Shown here piece by piece: positions 23,301 to 36,389 of a stretch of DNA of 64,000 nucleotides. Both the position numbers and the translations under genes were made by a program. Position 1 is the first letter of the stretch. The number at the start of each line of letters is the position of its first letter. The stretch spans positions 39,311,120-39,375,119 of the forward strand of contig NC_084887.1 in the NCBI RefSeq assembly GCF_958979055.1. Reading direction: 5' to 3'. Below the pieces are notes generated by a model. That model was given only the letters and a program-made list of their open reading frames with translations. It was not told the DNA's origin and searched no databases. This DNA is from Alnus glutinosa (taxonomy: Eukaryota; Streptophyta; Magnoliopsida; Fagales; Betulaceae).

Positions 23301-26300
23301 TGTTTTGGGGGAGATTTCAATGTGGTGCAGTTTCCAAGTGAACGTTTCGGAGTTGGTGCTTTTTCTGCTGCTATGGAAGAGTTCTCGGAGTTCATTCATG
23401 GGCAGAGTTTGGTGGATATTCCTCTCCAAGGTGGGCAGTTCACTTGGTCCAATAATCAGGTATGGTCTAAAATTGATAGGTTTCTGTTATCTCCGGAGTG
23501 GGAAGAACATTTCCCTGAGGTGTCACAAAGTCGTTTGCCTATACTTTTATCGGACCATTTTCCTTTGATGTTGGATTGTGGAGTGCAAAGAGAAAGGAAA
23601 GGATACTTCAAATTTGAGAACATGTGGCTCAAATCCGATGGCTTTGTAGATCTTGTGCAACATTGGTGGGAGTCTTATGATTTTCATGGACGACCAAGAT
23701 ATGTGCCGACTAAAAAGTTGAAAGCCTTAAAGGTGGACTTGAAGAAATGGAATGCAGAGGTTTTTGGTGATGTGGGGAAGAAGAAGGAGGAATTATTGGA
23801 AGGTATTAAAGAGATGGAGTGTTTTGAAGAAGCTCGGGGGCTAGTGGAGGAGGAGCGGGTTCAGAAGTCAGACATGATTAGGGAGCTAGAAATAACACTC
23901 CTGTGTGAGGAGGTTAATTGGAGGCAAAAATCTCGGGCTCTGTGGCTAAAGGAAGGGGATAATAATACTAAATTCTTTCACAGGGTGGCTAATTCCCATC
24001 GGAGGCACAATCATGTGGGAGTTTTGAGGATCAATGGGGCTCTGTCCTCTGATCCGGTGGAAATTAAGGATCATATTGTAAATTATTATGACTCTCTGTA
24101 CACCGAGCAGACTTCGTGGCGGCCTAGGGTGGATGGGATTTCTTTCTCCTCCATTGACGCGGATGAGTGTCTCTGGTTAGAACGAGGTTTTGAGGAGCAG
24201 GAGGTGTGGGAGGTGGTGCGGGAGATGAACGGGGATAAGGCTCTGGGTCCAGATGGTTTTTCAATGGCGTTCTTTCAGCATTGTTGGGGGTTTCTCAAAA
24301 AAGATATTATGGCGGTTTTTTCGGAATTTCATAATAGTCGCTAGTATGAGAGGAGCTTGAATGCAACTTTTATTTCCTTAATTCCCAAAAATGCAGATGC
24401 GTTGGAGGTTAAGGATTTTAGGCCTATTAGTTTGGTGGGAGGGGTCTATAAAATTATTTCTAAGGTCCTTGCTATCAGGCTCAAATCAGTGTTGGGGAAA
24501 ATTATATCGAGCTCTCAAAATGCTTTTATTGGTGGAAGGCAAATCTTGGATTCAGTTCTTATAGCCAACGAATGTTTGGATAGCCAAATGCGGTCAGGGG
24601 AGGCCCGATTATTGTGCAAACTGAATTTGGAGAAAGCTTATGATCACGTGAATTGGGATTTCCTTCTTTACATGCTTCATAGATGTGGGTTTGGGGAGAG
24701 GTGGAGGGAATGGATTAGATGGTGCATTTCCACAGTAAAATTTTCCATCTTGGTTAATGGTACCCCTTCTGGTTTCTTTCAGAGCTCGCGGAGGATTAGG
24801 CAAGGTAATCATCTTTCTCCTTTGTTGTTTGTGGTGGTCATGGAGGCGCTTAGCAGGATGTTGTATGAGTCTATGTGTCAAGGCTTGCTGTCAGGCTTCT
24901 CAGTGGGCATTAGGGGTAATGAACCTTTAGTGGTGAATCACTTATTGTTTGCGGATGATACCTTAATTTTTTGTGGAGCACAGGCCGAGCACGTTCGAAA
25001 TTTGAGGTGTACCTTCTTATGTTTTGAAGCGGTGTCAGGCCTGAGGATCAATTTAGGCAAATCCGAATTGGTCCCTATTGGCGAGGTGGAAGATGTGGAG
25101 TCTTTGGCACACATTCTAGGGTGTAGAATTGGGTCTCTGCCGATGACTTATTTGGGTATGCCGTTGGGGGTGTCTTTCAAATCTATTTCTATTTGGAACG
25201 GGGTCATCGAGAAGGTGGAACGAAGGCTGGCTAGTTGGAAGAAACTTTATTTATCCGGGTGACATTGATCCACAGTACTCTTTCTAGCATTCCTTCTTAT
25301 TATTTATCTCTGTTCCCTATTCCTGTGAGTGTAGCTAAAAAACTGGAGCGACTTCAAAGGAATTTTCTCTGGAACGGTATGGGTGATGAGACTAAATTTC
25401 ATTTAGTCAATTGGCATCGTATTTGTTCTCCAATCAAGGTTGGTGGTCTGGGAGTTCGTAATGTTATTAATTTTAATCAAGCCTTATTGAGGAAGTGGAT
25501 CTGGAGGTTTTCTCAGGAATGCGATGCTTTGTGGAGATCGGTGATTGAGGTGAAGTATGGGAGTGTGAGGGGAGGTTGGTGTTCTTTACCGGTGACGGGG
25601 CCTTATGGTGTCAGTGTTTGGAAGTTTATTTGAAGGGGGTGGGACAATGTTGCCAAGTTTTTGCGTTTTGAGGTGGGTGATGGGTCCCATATTCGCTTCT
25701 GGCATGATTTATGGTGTGGGGATAGGCCTCTCAAGCTCTCTTTTCCAACTTTGTATACTATTGCGCGTTCTCCTGACGCTTGGGTGGTGGATAATTTGTC
25801 TATGGTAGGAGGTGTGGCTCATTGGAATGTTCTCTTTACGCGCAATGCTCAGGATTGGGAGTTGGAGATGGTGATGTCCTTCTTTGAACAATTATACTCT
25901 ACTCGGGTTCGGCATGGGGAGGTTGATAGGGCGGTGTGGATTCTTTCCAAGAGGAGGAATTTTGAAGTGAAGACCTTCTATAAAGCTTTAGCTTGTCACG
26001 ATGCGGTTTCTTTTCCTTGGAAGGGTATATGGCGTGTTAAAGCTCCGAAGCGGGTTGCGTTCTTTGTATGGACAGCAGTTTTAGGAAAGATTTTAACTCA
26101 TGACAACCTTCGAAGGCGTGGCATTGTGGTGGTTGAGTGTTGTGCTATGTGTAAAAAGCATGGGGAATCCGTTGATCACCTTCTTCTCCATTGTGACGTG
26201 GCTCGGGTTGTTTGGAGTTTCTTTTATAGTTTGTTTGGGGTGGAGTGGGTTATGCCTAGTAGTGTCTTGGATTTATTAAGTACTTGGGGCACTTTGCTGG

Positions 26301-29300
26301 GTCGTGGTCCTGTTCACCGTATTTGGAAGCAGGTTCCTCTTTGTGTTTTGTGGGGCTTGTGGCGTGAGAGAAATTCTAGGTTTTTTGAGGATGTGGAGGT
26401 TCAGGTTGGGACTCTTTGTAGAAATGTGCTTAATATGTTATATCTTTGTGTGTCGGCGTATAGCGTGAGTAGTATGTCGTACGCTGATTTTTTACTTTCT
26501 TGTTCGTTTCGGTCCTCTAATTAGGGGCTTCTTTGTATACTTCCTGTGTACTAGGGTTGCGCCCCTCTGCACTTTTTAATGAATTTTTACTTTTAAAAAA
26601 AAAATATTTTACATGGTCTGATTGTTACATGGTAAACCCTTGAGTTCTCTTAATATTTTGTTGCTTGATTGATCTGGAGCGCCTCTTATTCAATGAAAGA
26701 AACATTCTCTTGTCAATTTCTTATGATATTAATTTGTTGAAATTCCAGCATGTCCCACGAATAAATTCCTACATCCCCAACTTAAGTGATGCAAGTTTGG
26801 ATCACCAACGGCTCCTCCAGAGGTATGTTTTGTATGGTTGACATTTAAAGTTAAAATATAGATTTCTTGAGGGGTAATTGAGTTTTTCACTATTAAACAG
26901 CATGTAATCTCTTTGCTTTTGAGAAAAAAAATGTTGGAAGATATATCAGTAGGCAAATGATACTTTAATATTTATACACAAAAGTTCACGCATCAGATGA
27001 GCATTCATTAAGTGTTTAAAGATTATTTGAGGTGCTCAAGTATGTGCTAATTAGTAACAATATGATATGATCACTACTCAAGCATGTCTTTGTGCACAAA
27101 AAATGGGCTCGATATAGATACGCCCCTTAGTCTTTTCCTGTACTTTTGGAAAAGGGTGCTAAAAATGACGCTAGTTATGGGAAAGAAAAGCGTCTGCTTT
27201 ATTGGTATCTATACTCACGGCGTCAGTTGATCATAGGAACTATTCAAATTCTCCAGTGATAATTCGGAAACAAGATGTACTAGATCTACAAGCTTCCACG
27301 TTGAAACTCATGCACGCCTCTCCTCCAAATTACCCACACTCCTTCAAACGAAAGCTTGCAACTTCCTTTAACTGATTGCCCATTCACCCCTTTAAGAATC
27401 ACTCATTCTCTCTTTGATATGTAGTAGAAAGAAAAGGCAGATTGAGGGAAAGATTGTAATGACTAACGGAAAAATGCTAATCACATCTGCGAAAAATGAC
27501 TAATTAATTTGGAGCTTCATTCGAATCATTATAAAGCCCAGTTTCACTTAGTAAGTAAGCAATGTGGAACTTAGCACTCATGAGTGTCTTTATAAACCAC
27601 CAACTCTATGTGGTTTACCCATCTTTCTATTATAGGACTGAGGTGTTACAATCTCCCCCCTTAAATCCCTGACATCTTTGTCAGGACTACGTCATGCGGC
27701 GCTGGCAGTATCACATGGCATTACAACCTGACTTTGATACCATTTGTAATGACGTAGGAAAAAGTGCTAGTCACATCTGCGCTATCATTCAAAATGACTA
27801 GTCAATTTGAAGTTTTTCTAAAATCAATTATAAAGCCTAGTTTCACCTAGTAAGAAAGCAATGTGAGACTTAATACTCACGAGTATCTTTATAAACTACC
27901 CACTCTATGCGGGCTACTCATCTTTCTAATATGAGACTGAAGTGTTAGAAAGATAGAGTTTAGTTGCTCTAGTTATGTTGTATCACTAGAGATCTTTGTA
28001 GTGATAGATGTTTTCATGCCCGTATGGGATTTGGGGCGTGACAACCCTCTTTTTAGGTTGACAAAAGTAAGTCACAGAGAATGATACTTTTGGAATGAAT
28101 AATGAAGGTGTGAACCAGTGGGGATTTTTTTTAACGGAATGATTGAACTGAAAGAAAGGTGTTCTAAGATCTATTTGCACGTACTTCATGGTGCATAAAA
28201 TATCCTTAAACTAGTTTTAGACATAGCAATTTATGTTTCGATAGATGTTCAAATGTATCAGTTTATGCAATTATGAATTATCTGCAGGATTCAATATCTG
28301 AAGTGAACCTTTTCCCCAAATCTATGCATATTTTTCAGTCTAATTACAAACTTCCTCACTCATTAGGTTTCAATGACATGGTGATTATCAACCATTTGAA
28401 TCACTGAGCTTATCTCTTGAAGCTTGCCTTCTGGCAAATTTTAAGAAAAATACTTGATGCTCTCCATAAATGCGTAGTCATACAGTCAGATGTACACCTC
28501 TAGAATCTCACATCTTGAGGCAGATTATTAATTCTCTATTTCCTGTCCTCTAATTTGTGCAATTTATTATCAACAAAATTTGTTTTTGCTTCTTGGAAAA
28601 TAAAATTTTGTTTTGATATCATAATATTTTGCATCTCAATATCTGCTAATGTGTCTCTGTTATGCATGTAAATATCTTTTTATTTTTTCCAATATTTGAT
28701 GAACATGAATTTGTAGCCCCAAGGCTTATACTCATTACTTTTCGAGATGGCTTTGATGCTATTTTGTGGGTGCCGGGTGGGATAGTGTCGTTAAATTCAT
28801 CCTAGAAATTGTCAATATATGGAAATGCAAATTAAGTGATAGATCTTTCTTGTTACTGAGTGAACATGAAGATATAACCTCTGGAATATCTAAGCTTATG
28901 CCAGAAATTGTTGATGTGGAGGCGCTTGGAGATGCTTTGCTTAAAATCTTGGCTTAAGTATTAAGTAAACTTCTTGTTTCTTTCTCCCAGGCTGAATGTC
29001 TATGGTTTATATGAAGTGAAGGTCTCAGGCGATGGAAACTGCCAGGTATGTGCAATGCTGCCGAAGTAATGCCCAAACGGTGTCTTCTTTGTTTGATTTA
29101 TTTTTATTCTATTGCAGTTTCGTGCACTTTCAGACCAGATTTACAAGTCACCTGAATATCACAAACATGTTCGCAAAGAAATTGTGCAACAGGTAGATGA
29201 ATTTGAAGTGGCTAAATGGATAGAGGAATAGAGTTTTGAGGAGGATTTTTTCAAGAATTGGTGGCAGATTGAAAGTTGAAGAACTGCAACTTCATGGGAA

Positions 29301-32142
29301 TCAAAATGATATATCCAAAGAACAAAGTTTTTTATTATACCAATGAGCTTTGTTTTCAAATTGCCCCCCCCCCCCCCCACACACACACACACACAAAATA
29401 AAAAAAGAACAAACAAATCCCAAACATTATAGGATTACATTTCCTGTTCCAAGACTTCCAACCTTTTGGGTTAGAATTATGAAGACCTTTACAATGCGTG
29501 GAACTAAAGACACTGGCCGTTTTTATCATTTTTGAATAGTAACTTGTTCAAGTCACTCAACCTTTCCTATATTGCTTTTGTAAAGGGGGATAATATATTG
29601 TAACAATACTAAAATGAATAAATCCAAATTTTCAGTATTGTAGAGATATGTTTGAGTCAACAAGCAGTGGTTTGAAATCAGAAATGCGATGTGCTCTGGA
29701 TGTTGGTAAAAATAGTTACAAATGTACTGTGTTAAAATTTGATGTGAGTGGTAATGAATCCCTACATCAGTCTGAGGAGGCGGAAATCAATCTAGTTTTT
29801 GTTGAACTTAACAGTCACAAGTGGTTAATTTGAGTTTGCTTATGTTAAACTACTTTTTCCTGTTGCAGCTCAAAGATTACCGTACTTCATATGAAGGCTA
29901 TGTCCCAATGAAGTACAAACGATATTACAAGAAAATGGCAAAGTATGTTAGTTTGCGAAAGGTCATTTCTTCCATTGTTTGCTGTAATAAGCCTTCAAAT
30001 TTATGGATGCCTTTTATACTGTGGTTTCTTAGTACATCCCAAAATGCTGGTAGAGAAGATTTCTATCTTCACTTTCTGGTGTGCTTAATGATGCAGATCC
30101 GGTGAGTGGGGGGACCATGTTACCTTACAAGCAGCAGCTGATAAGGTCTGGTATTTTTATCTAATCTAGTTGCTTTTCTTTAGAAGATTTAGTTAATAGT
30201 ACTATTTCAGGGTTGCATGATGCCTTTACTGAGTCAACTGAATTGCCATAAAACCCCTTGGGGCTATGTTTTATATTGTGGTGTTAACTGTTAATGTACA
30301 ATGTCATTTCTTGTACTTCAAACATCAGCATTTATTAAAAAGCTGCTTATTTATACGCAGTTTGTGGCGAAGATATGCCTGTTGACATCATTTAGAGATA
30401 CTTGTTTTGTCGAAATCATGCCTCAGCGCCAGACACCTAAACGTGGTAAGTACTAGAAGATTGCCAAAATCCCCAATGACAATTTTGTTCGGTTGTTAAA
30501 GTTGTAGAATTTGAAAGTAATGAATTATCATTTGCTCCAAAAACTTAAGTTAATAGAAAATTTTAAATTTAATCACTTAACCATTCTTTTGATGTTCTCT
30601 TTCATGTGTGGGACTAAAACTCTCATGCAATAAGTGGGCCTCATTTTTGGGTCAGACTCCCCATAAGAAATGAGACCAACATATGGCATTTTATAAAGGA
30701 TCACATGTTGTGATACCATGATAAATTACCCCTTATCCTAAAAGTTTAAGTTAATTGAAAATTGAGAACTTTATTCACTTATGCTCCGTTTGTTTCGATG
30801 AAAATGTTTTCCGTCGTAAAATATTTTCGTCGAAATCATTTTTCAGAAAAAAATGATTTTCCTGAAAACATTTTTCGGTGTTTGGCTCATACGAAAAAAA
30901 CATGACGGCGAAAAATTACCAATGGCCATTTGTGCCGGATTCTGGCGAATGTGGTTGGAATTTGGCCATTAGTGCAGGATTCCGACAAATCTGGCTGGAT
31001 TTCGGTGAATGTGGCAAGAATCTGGCCATTAGTGTCGGATTCCGGCCAACTGGCCAGAATTTGGCACAGAACAGCCAGATTCCGGCAACGGTGGCCAGAC
31101 GTCGCTGGCCCCGGTAAATGAGAACCTTTAGTGGTAGATTTGGGCTACCAACAAACGTGTCAACAAGAATAAAGAGTTTAAATTCGGAAAAATCGTAAAT
31201 CGTTTTTCTAAAAATTAAAGAGGCTTTTACGGTCAAACTAAAAATAATTTCCGTTGACCATTATTTTCGCCTCCACCAAACACCGAAAAATGCCGAAATC
31301 ATTTTTCAAAAAATATTTTATGCCGAAACAAACGGAGCATTAATCATTAATCAACTTTAAACTTTGTATATGGTGTATATGTGCAATGTATTTAAGATTC
31401 CTATACTTGTTGGTCAGCACATTACCTCAATTTCTCCAAATAAATCCTGCTTGTCTAACTCTTCTGTTGCAATTATTTTTTCTGAAGTTTTTGCCACGGG
31501 GATCATTGAAATAGCAAGTTGAAGAAAACCTTTTTATATTTCCTTCCAAGTGCTCTCTGTGTAGGGTGTAGTCATATTTTTTTTGGAATCAGAACTTCAA
31601 TCATTGACTTTGTTCTCTAAAATGCTACTGGAAGCAACTTTAGTAGGTAGTTTATTGTTTATAGATATTTTAGCAAAGAAAATATGGCTATGGGTTAAAG
31701 TAGCAGGCCCGCTATTTGAATGGACCGAGCATGGACTTGCACTTCTGGCAAAGATTTTGAATATACCTGATTATTAGGTGGATGGTGTCCATGTAAACTC
31801 ACGATGTTAGGGTTCAGGGAAAAACCTTTATCTCCAGCGCGTTTATATAAGATATAGGGTAATATATGTAAATATTCCTATCAATTTCATATTCTTACAT
31901 TTCCCCTTTTTTAACAAAATGATGCAGAGTTGTGGTTAAGTTTTTGGTCTGAGGTTCATTACAATTCGCTGTATGAGATTCGAGGTATGTCTCTCTTTTA
32001 AGACCTCAATATGTAGGGGTGAAGCTGAAATGTTATATGCTTGTCAAGGAATATTGAAGTTTTTGCTAATTTGTAAGCTGCTTGTTGCTTTGCAGATGCT
32101 CCAACTCAGCCAACGCCTAGGAGGAAACACTGGTTATTCTAG
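20375..32142 (+). CDS. OTU12: OTU-domain deubiquitinase, OTU12-like, nine exons
   Basis: Exons: 20375-20539, 26749-26822, 28991-29045, 29118-29192, 29869-29942, 30097-30145, 30361-30445, 31928-31984, 32096-32142. All junctions are GT-AG and phases match, giving 226 aa. The start is the first ATG after the probable UTR acceptor. The OTU catalytic loop [13 protein letters not shown] gives Asp94 and Cys97, and the catalytic His is H203 in [23 protein letters not shown] and [12 protein letters not shown] are conserved plant OTU blocks, and the end KHWLF is typical. It would remove ubiquitin from substrates as a cysteine protease. Introns 1, 2 and 7 contain a LINE, a TRIM and a MITE respectively, and intron 1 is about 6.2 kb. 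The exons look intact. It lies next to RH41, as At3g02070 does to At3g02065. Confidence 0.92.
20900..22897 (+). pseudogene. LINE ORF1, RNA-binding-type protein, one in-frame stop
   Basis: Starts [10 protein letters not shown] and reads through one frame to 22897 except for TAG at 21554-21556. The first ~200 residues resemble the N-terminal domain of plant L1 ORF1 proteins (EAKSF...GRFLEV...[12 protein letters not shown]). A basic K/R/N-rich segment ([17 protein letters not shown]) follows, then a long Ser/Gly/Glu-rich low-complexity region. No CCHC knuckle is seen. It would coat LINE RNA. Its last 11 bp overlap the ORF2 start. Confidence 0.75.
22887..26524 (+). pseudogene. LINE ORF2: endonuclease, reverse transcriptase, zinc-binding tail
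   Basis: Starts [15 protein letters not shown], the APE-type endonuclease opening, with METKME, GDFNVV and LSDHFPL motifs following. The RT has [42 protein letters not shown] and the catalytic FADDTLIF. The zf-RVT domain contains [20 protein letters not shown] and [18 protein letters not shown]. Defects are TAG at 24342-24344, a base loss near 25258 (a SKGGRVTLI-like motif was expected) and TGA at 25631-25633, which fits CGA to TGA decay. Repaired length would be about 1,210 residues. Target-primed reverse transcription would be its role; it is now dead. Confidence 0.92.
27455..27949 (-). mobile_element. TRIM-type mini LTR retrotransposon in OTU intron 2
   Basis: Two direct repeats (27455-27650 and 27745-27949, about 200 bp each) begin TGTAATGAC and end TGTTACA or its mutated form TGTTAGA. 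A perfect 5-bp duplication AAGAT flanks the whole (27450-27454, 27950-27954). On the minus strand the 94-bp centre has a primer site TGGTATCAAAG beside one LTR and a purine tract AAGGGGGGAGATT beside the other, which fixes the orientation. At 495 bp it has no coding capacity. Confidence 0.92.
29363..29395 (+). repeat. (C)n(AC)n simple repeat
   Basis: A run of C followed by about eight AC units, in OTU intron 4. Confidence 0.9.
30782..31339. mobile_element. PIF/Harbinger-like MITE in OTU intron 7
   Basis: The termini TGCTCCGTTTGTTTCG and CGAAACAAACGGAGCA are exact inverted repeats flanked by TTA (30779-30781, 31340-31342). Length is 558 bp. The interior (30930-31110) holds imperfect CpG-rich repeats around GGCCATTAGTG and GGATTCCGGC, unlike the AT-rich intron. 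The small open frames inside it are by-products. Confidence 0.88.
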
Positions 32143-32538
32143 GTGAAGCAGATTGTTCATTGTGGCATACCATTCAGGATTTTGAGGGATTTACTATCAT
32201 AAATGGTTGAACAATGAGTATATTTAGATGTAAGATTTAATTCTTGTATTCTTTTGTAAGATAGATTTTTTTGTTTTTTGTTTTTTTTAACTGGAATCAG
32301 ATTTGATTTATCCGTAACAAATGTAGAATATATATTATAAATTTATATTAAGGAACATTGGTTGTTCTAGGTGAAGCATATTGTCCATTGTGGTGGGGTG
32401 GTCCTAACCACCCCCAAAGAGCTCTCTCTCTCTCTCTCTGAAAAAAGATACAGTGATGTTGACTCGAACACATGTACGCCCGACAGTGCATGAGTCAAAT
32501 TTTGATTGGATATGATTTGCTATCAACATATATGTTAT

Positions 32539-32641
32539 GAGTAATGCTTGTTGTACACAAAGTGTGTCAAGCATTTTTTTTTTTTTTTTTTTAAATAATA
32601 CAAAGGAGTTGTGTACAAAGTGTGTACAACAAGCATTACTC
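32539..32641. mobile_element. Foldback MITE of 103 bp
   Basis: GAGTAATGCTTGTTGTACACA and its exact reverse complement flank a T-rich centre. GTTAT occurs directly on both sides (32534-32538, 32642-32646). Confidence 0.85.
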
Positions 32642-32646
32642 GTTAT

Positions 32647-33147
32647 GTTATTGCTCACTGTAAAAACTTTTAACGGAAGGTGTGATTTGATGTTGGTACA
32701 TACTTTAAAGGAGTGATTTAATGTATTTTAAACCTTAAGAGAGTGATATGAGAAAAGGTCAAACTACATGCACATCTGCACTATTCCCCCCCTCCCATAT
32801 TTTACAAGATTGAGAAGCTTCATTAGCTTTCAAAATGCGTATCCATGATTATTAACAGGGTCTTTCAAGAGTTGTACTCGAAAATTGTAAAAACAATGGA
32901 AATAAATGCACAAGCTAATATAGAACAAGAACCATTACATAATATGACACCCGAGATAATTTGAAGTGACTCTTAGCAGATGTTCAGCAACTCTGTTACC
33001 AACTAAAGACCGACAACAAGAGATTTAAAAAGACATGCTTTGGACCTTAATATGAAAAGAAAAATGGAAAGCAATTCCGAAAACAAAGAAAAAAGTGAGA
33101 GAGGCAAAAATAGAGACATCATTGCAGATGATGAGCACTGGTTTGAA
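32647..33147. other. Intergenic DNA between OTU gene and GapA remnant
   Basis: No gene seen. The part nearest 33147 may be the old 3' UTR of the GapA remnant. Confidence 0.45.
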
Positions 33148-33983
<836 letters not shown>

Positions 33984-34817
33984 CTCTCTCTATTTAGAGT
34001 AATTCTACGTGCAAGACTTTTATTCTCTCTTATTTGCAAATATGACATGACTTTGAAAATTATTATTGCATCAAAATTCAATAGAAATTTATCTCAAAAT
34101 CAAGTAGGAGAGGAGAGGAGGTTACACTTACGGTGGATGCTTGGGAGTGACTCATGAAAGGAAGAGAGGATGCATGGGATTTTTGGATGGCCACTCAGAG
34201 TCTCATTCAACGAATGGCTGTGGTTTATGCTTTCGTGTCTGTGTCCCCCTTCCTCTTCAGTCTTCACCACTAGTCCACTACCAGTCTACTATACTCTCCT
34301 ATTTCCATTTTTACTTAAAAAATTATATACATCCATATATCCACGTGTACGACCCTCAATTCTCTCGGAGTAAAGTAAATTTCACCCCTCTTGTTTTAGA
34401 GGAAGGTGTTTGATTGAATGAGAATTACTTTAGCGATGATAAACAAATAAGTCTAAAGAAAGGCAGTGCTAGGTAGACCGAATAATGGGGACTAGCAAAA
34501 GAAAAAAAGAAGAGACCGATTATGGGATCCTTGTTGTCATTACTCAGCCCTCAATTAAGAAAGGAATGATTGATTTGTTGCTCCAGTCCATGTTTCTTCT
34601 GCTTACGGAGAAAGCTGTCTCAGTCTCCAATGCTTTTTTGAGTTGGAACAACATAACAGATACGTACGGATGTATATTATAATAGAGAAAAAGGAAGGGC
34701 CATTAAACATGGTCCGTTATTCTATGTTTTTTGGTGCTTATAAATGGAGCTTGCCCATCCAAGGATTAATTGCGCAAACACCTGTTAATTTCACTTTCTT
34801 GATTTTACTGTGGGTTC

Positions 34818-34859
<42 letters not shown>

Positions 34860-34910
34860 GCCTTTTCACCTCCATCTCCATCAGAAAACAGTGCAGCCAG
34901 GAAATTAAAC
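33984..34910 (+). other. Upstream region of the HIPP gene
   Basis: No gene recognised. It contains an (AT)n run at 34819-34855, about 55 bp before the HIPP start codon, which may lie in its leader or promoter. Confidence 0.45.
34819..34855 (+). repeat. (AT)n microsatellite upstream of HIPP
   Basis: About 17 AT units close to the HIPP start. Length variation could affect spacing of promoter elements; that is inference. Confidence 0.9.
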
Positions 34911-35895
34911 ATGGCAAAGCAAGTAGATTTACAGGTGTTGACGCACGACAATGATCTATGTTTCTTACAAGTGCTTTGTCTCTTCATCTTTTGTTCTCTC
35001 TTATTTTTCCATCCACAAATTTTCACTTCACTTGTAAGGTCTGAAATTACATTGGATTGACTTTTTGTTTTTTTTTTTTTTGTTTTTTTTTTTTTTTTCT
35101 TTCCAGAAACTTGAGTTAAAGGTTTCTGTCAACTGCTGTGATGGTTGCAAGAAGAAAGTTAAAAAGGTGTTACAAAGCATTGAGGGTAATAAATTCGTTT
35201 CTCTTGCTCTTTACACTATCCTGCCCTGCTCCTGCTAATTATGGAAAAACACAATATCAGGTGTTTTGAAGACAGAAATCGACCCTTTGCAGCCCAAAGT
35301 TACAGTCCTAGGGAATGTGGATCCACAAATTTTAATCAAGAAGCTTCTGAAAGTTGGAAAACAACCAGAGGCGTGGAAGAGCTATGGGAATCAGAATGCT
35401 GGAAGGGAAAAGAAAGAAGCAGAAATGGCAGTGACGAATGAGAAAGGAAAGCCAAAAACTGGAGGGTGTCAGCAAGAAGAGTGCCCAGATTCAAATGATA
35501 AAATTAAAGTGAGCACAGATGGTGGGGATGGAAACAAAAATATAGCTGTAGAGAAGGATCAGAAGGAGAGGGAGGGCAGTGTAAGTAGTTCTAGTTCCCA
35601 AGTCGTTAAGAAGGAAATTCACCCGGAAGTGGAAGTGAATTGCACCGGGTATACAAGCTTGTTGCATGATAGAGGTAATGTTAAGACTCTGACTCATACC
35701 CAATGTTATAACATGGTCGGGCCCTCTGTGATCACCCTGCCCTATTATGCAATACCTTCACATATGGCTCCCCTCCTACCAACTTGTTATGGCGAGGAAT
35801 ACTACAACTGTGGAAGGCCAATCTCTCAGCCACCAGCAGCACGAATTGGGGATTATTTCAGTGATGAGAATCCCGTGGGATGCCACGTGATGTGA
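34911..35895 (+). CDS. Heavy-metal-associated isoprenylated plant protein (HIPP)
   Basis: Three exons: 34911-34934, 35107-35185 and 35261-35895, with GT-AG junctions and matching phases, 245 aa. Residues 9-70 form an HMA domain beginning KLELKVSVNCCDGCKKKV. Its metal-binding CxxC is Cys19-Asp-Gly-Cys22, and VLKTEIDPLQPKVTV follows as in HIPPs. The middle is low-complexity, charged and Ser-rich. The tail has Tyr/Pro-rich sequence and ends in CHVM, a CaaX farnesylation box (Cys242). HIPPs bind transition metals and attach to membranes through the prenyl group. The first intron position after a very short first exon is usual for the family. Subfamily not resolved; the gene looks intact. Confidence 0.92.
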
Positions 35896-36389
35896 GACCA
35901 TCCATCGCTGCGGCTCAAAATCATTTTAAGAGGGAAGTTCGGGAGCTAGTCTCTTTTGAAGTCTACAACTCCACATTAATGAGAGCTAAAATGGGGGAAG
36001 TTGGCTAGTCCTTTTTGTAGTCTAAATGCATGACCAGTTTTGCTTCTCCTTTCTGGATAGTTAGAAACGTAATTATGCAGATTAGTCAATTGTTATAATG
36101 AATTCTTGGCTATCATTTTCCTTCTTATTGCGTTGCTTCACTTAAAGTGGTATATTTATGACTAGCATTCTCCACCTTTTAGTGTTCCTCCCCCTTTCCC
36201 CCATAATCCATATCCCACACCGTTGAAAACAAGCAAATTTTTAGTTTCTGTTGCCCCAGCGTCGAGTTCCCTCACCTATTTAACATAGGCAATGGCAACT
36301 TGCAATTATTATTTTATTTTATTGTGTGAAAACCTGAACTTTTTTGGGAGAGGGTTGTCTACCGACTATGAGAAAATCGTTAGCTATAT
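35896..36389. other. HIPP 3' region
   Basis: Probable 3' UTR followed by intergenic sequence. No other feature seen. Confidence 0.45.

Larger units (their letters stand above)
20840..26603 (+). mobile_element. L1-like LINE, full length, inactivated, in OTU intron 1
   Basis: It is flanked by a perfect 13-bp duplication ATATTTTACATGG (20827-20839 and 26604-26616) and ends in an A-run. It has two overlapping ORFs and no LTRs. ORF1 carries one in-frame stop; ORF2 carries two stops and one frameshift. The intact 5' end and perfect duplication imply a fairly recent full-length insertion. It lies in the same orientation as the host gene. Confidence 0.95.

Noticed and set aside
28766..28957. 63-codon frame in OTU intron 2 ([12 protein letters not shown]...LGDALLKIL)
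   Set aside because: It looks protein-like and could be a gene fragment, but I cannot match it to a family and it has no exon signals joining it to OTU.
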